Under the pieces are notes generated by a model, which saw nothing but the letters and a program-made list of their open reading frames with translations, did not search any database and was not told where the DNA came from. Positions 39,093-48,221 of a DNA stretch of 64,000 nt are shown piece after piece; the first letter of the stretch is position 1, and each line of letters opens with the position of its first letter. This stretch comes from Pusillimonas minor. Lineage in GTDB: Bacteria; Pseudomonadota; Gammaproteobacteria; Burkholderiales; Burkholderiaceae_B. The stretch is taken from positions 310,001-374,000 of the forward strand of contig NZ_JACJUU010000002.1 of assembly GCF_014237865.1 (NCBI RefSeq). Direction: 5' to 3'. The translations under genes and the position numbers were made by a program.

Positions 39093-39869
39093 ATGTCGTT
39101 GATTTCCGACCCGTGGTTTTATTTGGTGGCTGTGCCCGGCGTACTCATTGTGGGCATTGGCAAAGGCGGGTTTGCCGGCGGATTGGGCATGCTGGCTGTG
39201 CCGCTTATGGCGCTAACGGTATCGCCGGTTCAGGCGGCCAGCATCATGCTGCCCATATTGTGCGTCATGGACGTGACCGGCTTAAAGGCATGGATCTCGA
39301 CGTGGAATACATCATTGATGCTGCGTCTGATCCCGGGTGCGCTGATTGGTGTGTTGGCCGGCTATCTGGCGTTCGAGTACGTCAGTGATGCCGCCCTTAA
39401 GCTTCTGCTGGGGTTGATGGCGATATTGTTCACGCTGAATCACTGGAGCAAGCGTTGGCGGACCATAAAGCCGAAAAAGGCGGGCAATGATGTGGTTGAC
39501 CGTATTCAAGGTGCATTCTGGGCTGGCGTGTCGGGCTTTACAAGTTTTTTGGCCCATGCCGGCGCGCCACCCTTGATGATGTATTTGCTGCCCAAGCAGC
39601 TCGACAAGCGGCTTATGGTCGGCACAGTGACGATATTCTTCGCCATCGTCAATTACGTGAAGCTGGTGCCTTATGCGGCATTGGGATTGCTTGACGCAAC
39701 CAACCTGGGGACGTCGCTGGTGTTGGCGCCACTGGCGGTTATTGGGGTTAAGCTGGGTATTTGGCTACACGACAAGATCAATCCGGTGACGTTCTTCCGG
39801 TTGATGTATTTGTTTTTGTTCTTGACGGGCCTGAAGCTGGCCTGGGACGGCGCGACCGCCCTGGGATGA
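39093..39869 (+). CDS. TauE/SafE-family membrane permease
   Basis: 258 aa, about eight membrane helices. Two glycine-rich repeats typical of the family: GKGGFAGGLGMLAVPLMAL near 23-41 and AGVSGFTSFLAHAGAPPLMMYLLP near 143-166. Members export sulfite, sulfoacetate or other organic anions, or act as unknown transporters. Substrate unknown. It lies between rpsJ and rplC and converges on guaD. Confidence 0.88.
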   Translation: MSLISDPWFYLVAVPGVLIVGIGKGGFAGGLGMLAVPLMALTVSPVQAASIMLPILCVMDVTGLKAWISTWNTSLMLRLIPGALIGVLAGYLAFEYVSDAALKLLLGLMAILFTLNHWSKRWRTIKPKKAGNDVVDRIQGAFWAGVSGFTSFLAHAGAPPLMMYLLPKQLDKRLMVGTVTIFFAIVNYVKLVPYAALGLLDATNLGTSLVLAPLAVIGVKLGIWLHDKINPVTFFRLMYLFLFLTGLKLAWDGATALG

Positions 39870-39876
39870 ATGGGCT

Positions 39877-39893
39877 GCGGGGCACGGCCCCGC
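39877..39893. terminator. GC-rich hairpin between the convergent permease and guaD
   Basis: Stem GCGGGGC/GCCCCGC (39877-39883, 39887-39893), loop ACG. No T-run, so weak evidence for termination. Confidence 0.35.
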
Positions 39894-39910
39894 AACCCCG
39901 CCGGTGCAGG

Positions 39911-41248
39911 TCAATCCGCCTCGGCTGCAGCCACATAGGCCAGGTCGCCCGCAACATATACCGCCTGCGTTGCGCGGTCGTCGCCCAGCGTCATCAATAC
40001 AAACAACGCCTCTTCAATCGAGTTGCAGTAGGCATCGCGAAACTGAAGCAACGGTGTTGATTTTCGGTTAAGAACGACCAGGTCGCCGTCAAATCCAGGC
40101 GCAATCGAACCAATGCGGTCTTCAAGATAAAGGGCTTTGGCGGCGCCCCGCGTGGCCATGTAAAAGGCTTTGGCCGCCGATACTGAATAACCGCCTAATT
40201 GGCCAACCTTATAGGCCTCGCCCATGCAGCGCAGCATAGACAACGAGGTACCGCCGCCTACGTCGCTGGCCAAGCCTGTTCTGACCGCTTGATGCGGCGC
40301 TTTGGGCTGAAACGCCCTTTTGAAGTCGAACAGGCCGCTCCCCAGAAATGTGTTTGAGGTCGGGCAATGCGAAATACTCGATCCGCTCGAGGCCATCAGA
40401 TCCCACTCTGCCGGCTCGAGGTGAATGGCATGGCCAAAGACGGCGCGCGGGCCTACCAGGCCGTAATGTGCATAAACATCAAGATAGTTCTGGCGTTCGG
40501 GGAACAAGGATTTGACCCACGCGACCTCGTCGAGGTTTTCGGACACATGGGTTTGCATATAGGTATCGGGGTGTGCCTGCCAGAGCGCGCCAGCGGCCTC
40601 TAGCTGTGCCTCAGTGCTGGTGGGCGCAAAACGGGGTGTAATGGCGTAATGCAGCCGCCCCTTGCCATGCCAGGTGTTAATAAGTGCCAGTGAGTCATCG
40701 AATCCGCTTTGGGCGGTATCGCACAGCGCTTCAGGTGCGTTGCGATCCATAAGCACTTTGCCTGCAATCATGCGCATGTTGCGTCGCTGCGCAGCTTCGA
40801 AAAATCCGGTGACCGAATTGGGATGTGCGGTGCAATACACTGCGGCTGTTGTCGTGCCGGTCCGTATCAGTTCGTCAAGAAATACGCCGGACACCTGCCG
40901 GGCGTAGTCGAGGTCGGCATACTGTTGCTCGGCCACGAACGTGTAGGTGTTCAGCCAGTCGATAAGCTGTGCCCCGTATGCACCGATCATTTGCAGTTGG
41001 GGGTAATGCACATGGGTATCGATAAAACCGGGCAAAATCACTGCATCGGTGTAGTGGGTAACGGGATGGCCCTGCACAAGACCTGCGCCGTCGGCGTAGT
41101 TGCCCGAAAATGTAATGACCCCGTCGTCAATAATAATGAGGCCGTCGGGTTCGAAATGCATGGCCGCGTTGTCGCCGGCGGCAAAGGGGTTGTCGGTAAA
41201 GGTGACATAAGCACCACGAATTGCGGTGCGGTTGGCAAAGGTCGCCAT
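39911..41248 (-). CDS. guaD: Guanine deaminase
   Basis: 445 aa from ATG at 41248, which has GGAG 7 bases upstream; a longer frame to 41416 lacks support. Amidohydrolase metal ligands: His79 and His81 (PGFIDTHVHYPQ), His234 (QTHVSEN, with Glu237 as likely proton shuttle), His276 (GHAIHLE) and Asp329 (GLASDVGGGTSLSM). The HVHYPQ and SDVGGGTS motifs are specific to guanine deaminases. Converts guanine to xanthine. It is placed against the ribosomal genes, reading opposite to them, and its start faces the rplC leader. Confidence 0.93.
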   Translation of the reverse strand: MATFANRTAIRGAYVTFTDNPFAAGDNAAMHFEPDGLIIIDDGVITFSGNYADGAGLVQGHPVTHYTDAVILPGFIDTHVHYPQLQMIGAYGAQLIDWLNTYTFVAEQQYADLDYARQVSGVFLDELIRTGTTTAAVYCTAHPNSVTGFFEAAQRRNMRMIAGKVLMDRNAPEALCDTAQSGFDDSLALINTWHGKGRLHYAITPRFAPTSTEAQLEAAGALWQAHPDTYMQTHVSENLDEVAWVKSLFPERQNYLDVYAHYGLVGPRAVFGHAIHLEPAEWDLMASSGSSISHCPTSNTFLGSGLFDFKRAFQPKAPHQAVRTGLASDVGGGTSLSMLRCMGEAYKVGQLGGYSVSAAKAFYMATRGAAKALYLEDRIGSIAPGFDGDLVVLNRKSTPLLQFRDAYCNSIEEALFVLMTLGDDRATQAVYVAGDLAYVAAAEAD

Positions 41249-41580
41249 GTCTGACTCCGTGTTGTTATTGTATGAACCAGCGCAAATGCAGCGCCCAAGG
41301 TTGAACTGTAGCGCATGCGCAAAAATGTGCGGCGTTATGCCAACGATCGGCCTTGTCGACCGTACATAAACCATTGTGACATTTGCAAAAAATGGCTTTT
41401 TCATGTTAAATTGCAAGGCTTAACCAAAAAAGCGTCACTTGGTTTAAACAAGAATTGTGAAACGGCGTACAGGGTACGTGCGAAATGCATGAGTAAATGC
41501 ATTGCCTTACGCACAAACTTTTGTGCGGTTTTTTCACGTAATTTAGCCCCGACCAATCGTAGTCGGGAATGGAGAAAATG
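41249..41580 (+). promoter_or_regulatory. Divergent region and leader of the rplC operon
   Basis: 332 gene-free bases between guaD and rplC. A possible promoter is TTGCAA (41382) with TAAATT after 18 bases. Then come two direct copies of AAATGCAT and the attenuator-like hairpin at 41510. Just before the RBS is a small stem CCCGAC/GTCGGG (41548-41553, 41562-41567). Confidence 0.5.
41510..41534 (+). terminator. Attenuator-like terminator in the rplC leader
   Basis: Stem CGCACAA/TTGTGCG (41510-41516, 41521-41527), loop ACTT, then GTTTTTT. An upstream GTGCG could pair with the CGCAC arm as alternative structure. Located 47 bases before rplC. Confidence 0.6.
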
Positions 41581-42270
41581 ATGTCGAACTCGACACCTAC
41601 GCCTGCCGCATACCGGCTTGGGCTGGTTGGTCGCAAAGTTGGCATGACCCGTATCTTTACCGAGGAAGGCGAGTCCATCCCGGTAACTGTACTGGACGTG
41701 TCCAACAACCGCGTCACCCAGGTCAAGTCCCCTGAAGTCGATGGCTATGCGGCCGTTCAAGTTGCATACGGCACACGCCGTGCAACTCGCGTAACTAAGC
41801 CTGTTGCAGGCCATTACGCAAAAGCCGGCGCCGAAGCCGGTAGCATCCTCAAAGAATTCCGTCTCGATCCAGCCAAAGCCGCCGAATTTACGGCTGGTGC
41901 AGTTGTGGCCGTCGAAAGCGTATTCGAAGCTGGTCAAAAAGTTGACGTCACTGGCACAACCATTGGTAAAGGCTTTGCCGGTACCATCAAGCGCCATAAC
42001 TTCAGTTCGCAGCGTGCTTCTCACGGTAACTCCCGTTCGCACCGCGTTCCTGGTTCTATCGGTCAGGCACAAGATCCGGGTCGTATTTTCCCCGGTAAGA
42101 AAATGGCTGGTCACATGGGTGACGTAACCCGCACTGTTCAAAATCTTGACATCGTTCGCGTCGACGCAGAACGCGGCTTGTTGTTGGTCAAGGGCGCAGT
42201 GCCCGGCCACAAAAATGCCGACGTTATCGTTCGTCCGGCCATCAAGATGTCGGCCAAGAAAGGGGCGTAA
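41581..42270 (+). CDS. rplC: 50S ribosomal protein L3
   Basis: 229 aa from ATG 41581 (GGAG at 41571-41574, 6 bases upstream); the ATGs at 41569 and 41578 are too close to or before the [17 protein letters not shown] near 15 and [33 protein letters not shown] near 145-180 are L3 signatures. First gene of the S10-type run here because rpsJ is displaced. Confidence 0.97.
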   Translation: MSNSTPTPAAYRLGLVGRKVGMTRIFTEEGESIPVTVLDVSNNRVTQVKSPEVDGYAAVQVAYGTRRATRVTKPVAGHYAKAGAEAGSILKEFRLDPAKAAEFTAGAVVAVESVFEAGQKVDVTGTTIGKGFAGTIKRHNFSSQRASHGNSRSHRVPGSIGQAQDPGRIFPGKKMAGHMGDVTRTVQNLDIVRVDAERGLLLVKGAVPGHKNADVIVRPAIKMSAKKGA

Positions 42271-42273
42271 TCA

Positions 42274-42894
42274 ATGGAACTCAAGCTCCTGAATGATCAA
42301 GGTCAATCGGCCGCTACGTTTGCAGCGCCCGACACCGTTTTCGGTCGTGACTTTAACGAAGCACTGGTTCACCAAATCGTCGTGGCCTTCCAGGCTAACG
42401 CACGTAGCGGTAACCGCGCTCAGAAAGACCGCGCCGAAGTCAAGCACAGCACCAAAAAACCCTGGCGCCAAAAAGGCACAGGCCGTGCCCGTGCCGGTAT
42501 GACATCCTCGCCTATCTGGCGCGGAGGTGGTCGTGCATTCCCTAACTCCCCCGACGAGAACTTCTCGCAGAAGGTCAACAAGAAAATGTATCGCGCCGGT
42601 ATTCGTGCGATTCTTTCGCAGTTGGCTCGCGAAGACCGCATCGCCGTTGTCGAAAGCTTCGAGCTCGAGTCTCCCAAGACTAAGCTTGCTGCCGACAAGC
42701 TCAAAAGCATGGGTCTTGAGTCGGTGCTTATCATCACCGATACACTCGACGAAAACGTTTACCTCGCAACTCGCAACCTGCCTCACGTTGCTGTTGTCGA
42801 ACCGCGTTATGCCGATCCGCTCTCGCTGATCCACTACAAAAATGTGTTGATCACTAAGCCGGCTATCGCTCAACTCGAGGAGATGTTGGGATGA
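42274..42894 (+). CDS. rplD: 50S ribosomal protein L4
   Basis: 206 aa. [14 protein letters not shown]-like loop ([21 protein letters not shown], broken here) near 64-84 is the extension lining the exit tunnel. In other bacteria L4 also represses the S10 operon through its leader. Its stop overlaps rplW. Confidence 0.97.
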   Translation: MELKLLNDQGQSAATFAAPDTVFGRDFNEALVHQIVVAFQANARSGNRAQKDRAEVKHSTKKPWRQKGTGRARAGMTSSPIWRGGGRAFPNSPDENFSQKVNKKMYRAGIRAILSQLAREDRIAVVESFELESPKTKLAADKLKSMGLESVLIITDTLDENVYLATRNLPHVAVVEPRYADPLSLIHYKNVLITKPAIAQLEEMLG

Positions 42895-43187
42895 ACGCCG
42901 AACGCTTACTGCAAGTTATCCTGGCCCCGATCGTGACCGAAAAGTCCACTTTCGTTGCCGAAAAAAATCAGCAAATCGCTTTCCGTGTGGTGGCTGACGC
43001 TACCAAGCCTGAAATCAAGGCCGCGGTCGAGCTTCTCTTCAAAGTCGAAGTCGATTCCGTTCAGGTCCTGAACCAAAAGGGCAAACAAAAACGCTTTGGT
43101 CGTTTCGTCGGTCGCCGCCGCAACGAGCGCAAAGCTTATGTTTCGCTCAAAGAAGGTCAAGAACTCGACTTTACGGAGGTGAACTAA
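42891..43187 (+). CDS. rplW: 50S ribosomal protein L23
   Basis: 98 aa, [16 protein letters not shown] near 12 and [21 protein letters not shown] near 65. Tunnel-exit protein that docks trigger factor and SRP. Overlaps rplD by 4 bases; rplB follows at once. Confidence 0.97.
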   Translation: MNAERLLQVILAPIVTEKSTFVAEKNQQIAFRVVADATKPEIKAAVELLFKVEVDSVQVLNQKGKQKRFGRFVGRRRNERKAYVSLKEGQELDFTEVN

Positions 43188-44015
43188 ATGGCACTCGTTA
43201 AAGTCAAGCCGACCTCGGCTGGTCGTCGTGGCATGATCAAGGTGGTTTCGCCTGATCTGCACAAAGGCGCACCATTCGCAGCTCTGCTCGAAAAGAAAAA
43301 GCGCGGCTCCGGTCGTAACAACAACGGTCACATCACGGTACGTCACCGTGGAGGTGGTCACAAGCAGCACTACCGTCTGGTCGACTTCCGTCGCAACAAA
43401 GACGGCATTCCTGCCAAAGTTGAACGTCTCGAGTACGACCCCAACCGTACCGCCCACATCGCACTGTTGTGCTATGTCGACGGCGAGCGCCGCTACATCA
43501 TCGCCCCGCGTGGTCTTGAAGTTGGTGCAACACTGTTGTCGGGTAAAGAAGCCCCCATCCGTACGGGTAACACATTGCCTATCCGCAATATCCCCGTCGG
43601 CTCCACCATTCACTGCATCGAAATGATGCCCGGTAAAGGTGCCCAGTTGGCACGTTCGGCCGGTGCATCGGCCGTCCTGATGGCCCGCGAAGGTGTCTAC
43701 GCTCAGGTGCGTCTGCGCTCTGGCGAAGTCCGCCGCGTCCACATCGATTGCCGTGCAACGATTGGTGAAGTGGGTAACGAAGAACATAGCTTGCGTCAAA
43801 TCGGTAAAGCCGGTGCCATGCGCTGGCGCGGTGTACGTCCTACCGTTCGTGGTGTTGCCATGAACCCGGTCGATCACCCGCACGGTGGTGGTGAAGGACG
43901 TACTGGCGAAGGTCGTGAACCGGTCAGCCCATGGGGTACACCGGCCAAGGGCTATCGCACTCGAAGCAACAAGCGCACAGACAACATGATTGTCTCGCGT
44001 CGCAAGCGCAAGTAA
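43188..44015 (+). CDS. rplB: 50S ribosomal protein L2
   Basis: 275 aa. [22 protein letters not shown] near 53 and the peptidyl-transferase-associated [17 protein letters not shown] near 222 with its conserved histidine. Starts directly after the rplW stop. Confidence 0.98.
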   Translation: MALVKVKPTSAGRRGMIKVVSPDLHKGAPFAALLEKKKRGSGRNNNGHITVRHRGGGHKQHYRLVDFRRNKDGIPAKVERLEYDPNRTAHIALLCYVDGERRYIIAPRGLEVGATLLSGKEAPIRTGNTLPIRNIPVGSTIHCIEMMPGKGAQLARSAGASAVLMAREGVYAQVRLRSGEVRRVHIDCRATIGEVGNEEHSLRQIGKAGAMRWRGVRPTVRGVAMNPVDHPHGGGEGRTGEGREPVSPWGTPAKGYRTRSNKRTDNMIVSRRKRK

Positions 44016-44027
44016 GGGGCGTACATA

Positions 44028-44303
44028 ATGGCACGTTCGATTAAAAAAGGCCCATTCGTCGACGATCACCTGATCAAAAAGGTTGATGCCGCCGTCGAAG
44101 GCAAAGACAAAAAGCCGATCAAAACCTGGTCGCGCCGTTCCACCATCCTGCCCGAGTTCATTGGGCTGACGATTGCTGTGCACAATGGCCGCCAGCACGT
44201 TCCCGTTTATATCAACGAGAACATGGTCGGTCACAAACTCGGCGAGTTCGCTCTGACCCGTACATTCAAGGGCCACGCAGCGGACAAAAAGTCCAAGAGG
44301 TAA
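44028..44303 (+). CDS. rpsS: 30S ribosomal protein S19
   Basis: 91 aa, [13 protein letters not shown] opening and [21 protein letters not shown] near 63-83. Lies in the 30S head with S13. 12-base gap after rplB. Confidence 0.97.
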   Translation: MARSIKKGPFVDDHLIKKVDAAVEGKDKKPIKTWSRRSTILPEFIGLTIAVHNGRQHVPVYINENMVGHKLGEFALTRTFKGHAADKKSKR

Positions 44304-44306
44304 GTG

Positions 44307-44636
44307 ATGGAAACTACAGCAATTATCCGTGGCGTCCACATTTCAGCGCAAAAAACCCGTTTGGTTGCGGACATGATCCGTGGCAAATCGGTTTCGCAGG
44401 CGCTGAACATCCTGACGTTCACCCCCAAGAAAGCCGCGGGCATTCTCAAGAAAGCCCTTGAGTCCGCAATCGCCAACGCCGAGCACAACGACGGCGCCGA
44501 CATCGACGAACTGAAAGTCACCACTATCTATGTTGACAAAGGCGAGTCCATGAAGCGTTTCTCCGCACGTGCGAAAGGCCGCGGTAACCGTATCGAGAAG
44601 CAGACTTGCCACATTGTGGTCAAAGTCGGCGCTTAA
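44307..44636 (+). CDS. rplV: 50S ribosomal protein L22
   Basis: 109 aa from ATG 44307; the GTG directly before it is an alternative. [19 protein letters not shown] near 18-36 and [15 protein letters not shown] near the tunnel-loop end. RBS GAGGT lies within the end of rpsS. Confidence 0.97.
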   Translation: METTAIIRGVHISAQKTRLVADMIRGKSVSQALNILTFTPKKAAGILKKALESAIANAEHNDGADIDELKVTTIYVDKGESMKRFSARAKGRGNRIEKQTCHIVVKVGA

Positions 44637-44645
44637 GGAGTCGCA

Positions 44646-45437
44646 ATGGGACAAAAAGTACACCCGATTGGGTTCCGCCTCGCGGTTAATCGTAACTGGA
44701 CTTCTCGCTGGTATGCAGACGACAAGGCATTCGGTGGCATGCTCGCCGACGATATCCGTGTTCGCGAATACCTCAAGAAAAAACTGAAAAGTGCTTCGGT
44801 TGGTCGCGTCGTTATCGAGCGCCCCGCTAAAAATGCACGTATCACTGTTTACTCGGCACGTCCGGGCGTAGTGATCGGCAAGCGTGGCGAAGACATCGAA
44901 AGCCTCAAGGCCGATCTTCAGCGTCTGATGGGCGTGCCTGTGCACGTCAACATCGAAGAAATCCGCAAGCCCGAAACCGATGCTCAGCTCATCGCTGACT
45001 CTATCGCCCAACAGCTCGAAAAGCGTATTCAGTTCCGCCGCGCCATGAAACGCGCCATGCAGAACGCAATGCGTCTGGGTGCCCAGGGCATCAAGATCAT
45101 GAGCTCCGGTCGTCTGAACGGTATCGAAATTGCCCGTACCGAATGGTACCGCGAAGGTCGTGTGCCTCTGCACACCCTGCGCGCCAACATCGACTACGGC
45201 ACTTCCGAAGCGGCAACGACTTACGGGATCATCGGTATTAAAGTATGGGTCTACAAGGGCGACATGCTGCCTAACGGCGAAATGCCCCCTGAAACCGCAG
45301 CGCCTCGCGATGAAGAGCGCCGTCCACGTCGTGCACCTCGCGGTGACCGTCCCGATGGCCGTCGTCCTGCGGGTGGCCGTGGTCGCGGACCTCGTAAGCC
45401 TGATGCTGCGGCGGCAGCACCAGCTGAAGGAGAATAA
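44646..45437 (+). CDS. rpsC: 30S ribosomal protein S3
   Basis: 263 aa, somewhat longer than the E. coli protein because of a C-terminal Arg/Gly/Pro/Ala-rich tail from about 212. KH domain with GKRGEDIE near 79 and the conserved [21 protein letters not shown]-type stretch near 164. Contributes to mRNA entry and helicase activity of the 30S subunit. Confidence 0.97.
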   Translation: MGQKVHPIGFRLAVNRNWTSRWYADDKAFGGMLADDIRVREYLKKKLKSASVGRVVIERPAKNARITVYSARPGVVIGKRGEDIESLKADLQRLMGVPVHVNIEEIRKPETDAQLIADSIAQQLEKRIQFRRAMKRAMQNAMRLGAQGIKIMSSGRLNGIEIARTEWYREGRVPLHTLRANIDYGTSEAATTYGIIGIKVWVYKGDMLPNGEMPPETAAPRDEERRPRRAPRGDRPDGRRPAGGRGRGPRKPDAAAAAPAEGE

Positions 45438-45439
45438 AC

Positions 45440-45856
45440 ATGTTGCAACCGTCACGCAGAAAATACCGCAAAGAGCAAAAAGGCCGTAACACCGGTCTGG
45501 CTACTCGCGGTGCGCAAGTGTCGTTCGGCGAATTCGGTCTTAAAGCCACAGGTCGTGGCCGCCTGACCGCTCGCCAAATCGAATCTGCTCGTCGTGCGAT
45601 CAACCGTCACATCAAACGTGGTGGTCGTATCTGGATTCGCGTTTTCCCCGACAAACCAATTTCGCAGAAACCTGCCGAAGTTCGTATGGGTAACGGTAAA
45701 GGTAATCCTGAGTACTGGGTCGCAGAAATTCAACCCGGCAAGGTGATCTACGAAATGGAAGGCGTCAGCGAAGAACTGGCGCGTGAAGCTTTCCGCCTGG
45801 CCGCCGCTAAGTTGCCTATTTCCACGACGTTCGTTTCTCGTCGTATCGGCGCTTAA
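45440..45856 (+). CDS. rplP: 50S ribosomal protein L16
   Basis: 138 aa. [17 protein letters not shown] opening, [20 protein letters not shown] near 60-79, [15 protein letters not shown]. It begins 2 bases after rpsC, with GGAG in the rpsC tail as RBS. Confidence 0.97.
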   Translation: MLQPSRRKYRKEQKGRNTGLATRGAQVSFGEFGLKATGRGRLTARQIESARRAINRHIKRGGRIWIRVFPDKPISQKPAEVRMGNGKGNPEYWVAEIQPGKVIYEMEGVSEELAREAFRLAAAKLPISTTFVSRRIGA

Positions 45857-45865
45857 GGAGACCTC

Positions 45866-46057
45866 ATGAAAGCCAGCGAACTCCGTTCTAAAGATTCCAA
45901 AGAGCTCCAGACCGAGCTCGAGAGCCTGCTGAAGGCGCAATTTGGTTTGCGTATGCAACGCGCCACTCAGCAACTCTCCAACACCAGTCAGTTGGGTAAA
46001 GTACGCCGCGACATCGCTCGTGTACGCACAATCCTGACTGAGAAGGCAGGAAAGTAA
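45866..46057 (+). CDS. rpmC: 50S ribosomal protein L29
   Basis: 63 aa, two-helix protein: [20 protein letters not shown] and [16 protein letters not shown]. Usual rplP-rpmC-rpsQ order. Confidence 0.97.
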   Translation: MKASELRSKDSKELQTELESLLKAQFGLRMQRATQQLSNTSQLGKVRRDIARVRTILTEKAGK

Positions 46058-46058
46058 A

Positions 46059-46334
46059 ATGAGCGAAACTCAAAACACTACCAAGCGTCAACGTACGCTG
46101 ATCGGTAAAGTTGTCAGCAACAAGATGGACAAAAGCGTCGTCGTTCGCGTCGAGCGCCGCGTTAAGCATCCTGTATACGGCAAAATCGTCGTCCGCTCTG
46201 CTAAATACATGGCACACGACGAAACCAATCAGTACAACGAAGGCGATACCGTCGAGATCGCAGAAGGCCGTCCTATCAGCCGTAACAAGGCCTGGACAGT
46301 CACTCGCCTGATCGAAGCAGTACGCGTCGTGTAA
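46059..46334 (+). CDS. rpsQ: 30S ribosomal protein S17
   Basis: 91 aa. [22 protein letters not shown] near 12-33 (OB fold) and [18 protein letters not shown]. Last gene of the S10 run; a terminator follows and rplN is not in the rest of the window. Confidence 0.97.
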   Translation: MSETQNTTKRQRTLIGKVVSNKMDKSVVVRVERRVKHPVYGKIVVRSAKYMAHDETNQYNEGDTVEIAEGRPISRNKAWTVTRLIEAVRVV

Positions 46335-46392
46335 TTTGGCTTGCAGTGCCCCGCCCAGTGCGGGTGCGCTGCAGTACAAACTGCACAACAAC

Positions 46393-46425
46393 AAAAAGCC
46401 CGGGGCCTAGGCCACCGGGCTTTTT
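46393..46425. terminator. Bidirectional terminator after rpsQ
   Basis: 11-bp stem AAAAAGCCCGG/CCGGGCTTTTT (46393-46403, 46415-46425) with inner GGCC/GGCC pairing. T-runs on both strands serve rpsQ and the opposing hydrolase remnant. Confidence 0.93.
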
Positions 46426-46498
46426 GTTTTGCTGTATGTGTGTGCGTATAGACACCAATAACGCCAGGGCTCGTTCCATGGCGCTTGCTACGTTCAGC

Positions 46499-46981
46499 TT
46501 ATTTACCTTTGATCTGCTTGATGGCCGCCGCCGATACTTGCCCGTAGGGGTTACCGAAGTCATCCATGATTTCAAAGTGGTTGAACAGGTCGGCCTTGAT
46601 CAATTCGACCGGCTTGCCTGCGGCTTGCATGGCTTTGGCGAAGTCGGCGGTCTGGCGTTTGAATTCGTCGGTCTCCAGCGACCCGTAGGCCAGAATGACA
46701 GGCGTGTGGATCTTGTCCAGGTGCCGCTGGGTGCTCATGGCGTTCTCGAGCGCGTCGGTAAACGGTACATACGATGAACGTGCCGACATACGTACGGGTT
46801 TCAGGTCGTAGCGTTGTACCAATTGCCGGATGTTGGCAGCCCAGTCGGCCTGATTGTAGTTACGGTCGAGCTCTGCTTGCGTGTATTCAAGGAATACTTT
46901 GGGCTCGGCGTTATTTTGGGCAGTGACCGGTGAGGCCAGGAAAAGCGTCGCGCTAAGGCACGCGATGGCAAAACGTCGCAG
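46499..46981 (-). pseudogene. Remnant of a secreted alpha/beta hydrolase, core deleted
   Basis: One open frame encodes a signal peptide (RRFAIACLSATLFLASPVTA), then VFLEYTQAELDRNYNQADWA, which is how hydrolases of this type start, and then directly RYDLKPVRMSARSSYV and a C-terminal part with IHTPVILAYGSLETDEF and the catalytic-His segment LFNHFEI. Full-length relatives have about 130-150 more residues between these parts, including the GxSxG nucleophile motif; here they are absent, an apparent in-frame deletion. The expected start codon is CTG (46979-46981) with GGAGA upstream; no ATG is in frame at that place. Catalysis should be lost. Confidence 0.75.
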
Positions 46982-47016
46982 ATGGGAGTCTCCATTAAGT
47001 TTTTCTAATAAAAATA

Positions 47017-47036
47017 AAAATGAGCGCGCTCATTTT
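47017..47036. promoter_or_regulatory. Perfect 20-bp palindrome: LysR terminator or operator
   Basis: AAAATGAGCGCGCTCATTTT, just beyond the LysR stop (47040) and 36 bases before the hydrolase remnant. On the minus strand a T-rich tract follows, so it can be the LysR terminator. ATGAGCGCGCTCAT also has the look of a TetR-family operator. Confidence 0.6.
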
Positions 47037-47039
47037 GTT

Positions 47040-47990
47040 TTATGATAATGGCGTTTGTGGGCTGGTTGCCGTAACGAACTGTGTCATGTGTTGAACCAGC
47101 AGTTTGGCGCTGGGCGACAGCGTGTCGATCGAGCGAACGCAAAGATTCAACTGACGACGGGCCCAGGGTTCATCAAGTTGAACCTGGCAAATGTCCAGCG
47201 CTTTGGCGTGCGTTTCGGCGATGCGTTGTGGCACAAGTCCAATACCCAGGTCGGCTTCAACCATTAAGCACAGGGCGTGATAGCTGGCCACCTGAAATCG
47301 GCTTTGCCACGCGCGCCCCAGTGCAAGGGCCGCACGGCTTAACTGAAGGTTAAGCTGGCTGCCTTGTGGCAGGCCAACGTATACATAGTCTAGCGTTTGG
47401 GCAAAGCGCACGCGGTGGGAAGAGGAGAGTGGATGATCCTGAGCGGTAATGATGACAAGGGTATCGTTGCGATAAGGCAAGTATTCGACACCCGCCGTTT
47501 TGCCCACCATTGCGCCGGCGGGTTGCTTGGTGCTTTCGTCTGCAACCAAAATGCCGATGTCTGCGGCGTTGTCTGCCACCGACTGCGCAATCTCGGTGCT
47601 CAGCGCCTCGGTCAGGTCAATACGCACGTTAGGGTGGCAAGACAGAAACTGTTGCAGTTCGGTAGGCAAGAATTGGTTGGTCGCAGACATATTTGCATGG
47701 ATACGGATGTAGCCCTTAACGCCCGAGACATATTCGTGCATCTGAAGCGCGATACCGTCGAGCTCGTTCAGCACGCGATGCGAACGGTTGATCAGTGCCT
47801 GCCCGGCCGCGGTGGGCAGCAGGCCTTTGTTGCTTCGTTCGACCAGAGCGACGCCCAGAGTGGTTTCCAGGTCGGCAATGCGCCGACTGATTGCGGCAGC
47901 GGCAATGTGTTCGCGCTGAGCAACAGCAGCAATGGTGCCGGCCTGCATGACCTGCACGAACAGCCTTAAAGATTTGGGGTCGATCGTCAT
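47040..47990 (-). CDS. LysR-family transcriptional regulator
   Basis: 316 aa from ATG at 47990 (MTIDPKSLRLFVQVMQAG); the frame stays open upstream but without conservation. Winged HTH at 5-62 (GTIAAVAQREHIAAAAISRRIADLE region, ALVERSNKG), effector domain from about 90 (GYIRIHANMSATNQFLP). It is divergent from the CoA-transferase gene, with an ATC-N9-GAT dyad between them, so it probably controls that operon and itself. Effector unknown. Confidence 0.9.
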   Translation of the reverse strand: MTIDPKSLRLFVQVMQAGTIAAVAQREHIAAAAISRRIADLETTLGVALVERSNKGLLPTAAGQALINRSHRVLNELDGIALQMHEYVSGVKGYIRIHANMSATNQFLPTELQQFLSCHPNVRIDLTEALSTEIAQSVADNAADIGILVADESTKQPAGAMVGKTAGVEYLPYRNDTLVIITAQDHPLSSSHRVRFAQTLDYVYVGLPQGSQLNLQLSRAALALGRAWQSRFQVASYHALCLMVEADLGIGLVPQRIAETHAKALDICQVQLDEPWARRQLNLCVRSIDTLSPSAKLLVQHMTQFVTATSPQTPLS

Positions 47991-48056
47991 GAAAATAAAG
48001 TCAGGTGTTAGCGGGTGCGCATTATCGAGTCTAAGCATAACGGCCGGGCTCAGCGT

Positions 48057-48077
48057 ATCATCGCATTTTGCGATGAT
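48057..48077. promoter_or_regulatory. LysR-type operator between LysR gene and CoA-transferase
   Basis: Arms ATCATCGCA (48057-48065) and TGCGATGAT (48069-48077) with TTT between: a perfect dyad containing ATC-N9-GAT, a known LysR-type box. Located 67 bases before the regulator start (minus strand) and 145 before the CoA-transferase start. Confidence 0.65.
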
Positions 48078-48221
48078 GCTATCGGATATGACTGCTTTAC
48101 TAAGGGTAAATAACAAGACACCATGTTGTAAAGCGATTGCAGCACTAGTCCATGCTGGCATCGCCATTCTTTTGGTCCCGGGGCGTACAGCAGCAACCCC
48201 GGATATCTTCCCGGAGACGAC

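Noticed and set aside
46346-46777. 143-codon plus-strand frame over the terminator and hydrolase remnant
   Set aside because: It runs antisense to the recognisable hydrolase frame and includes the terminator hairpin; no family features.
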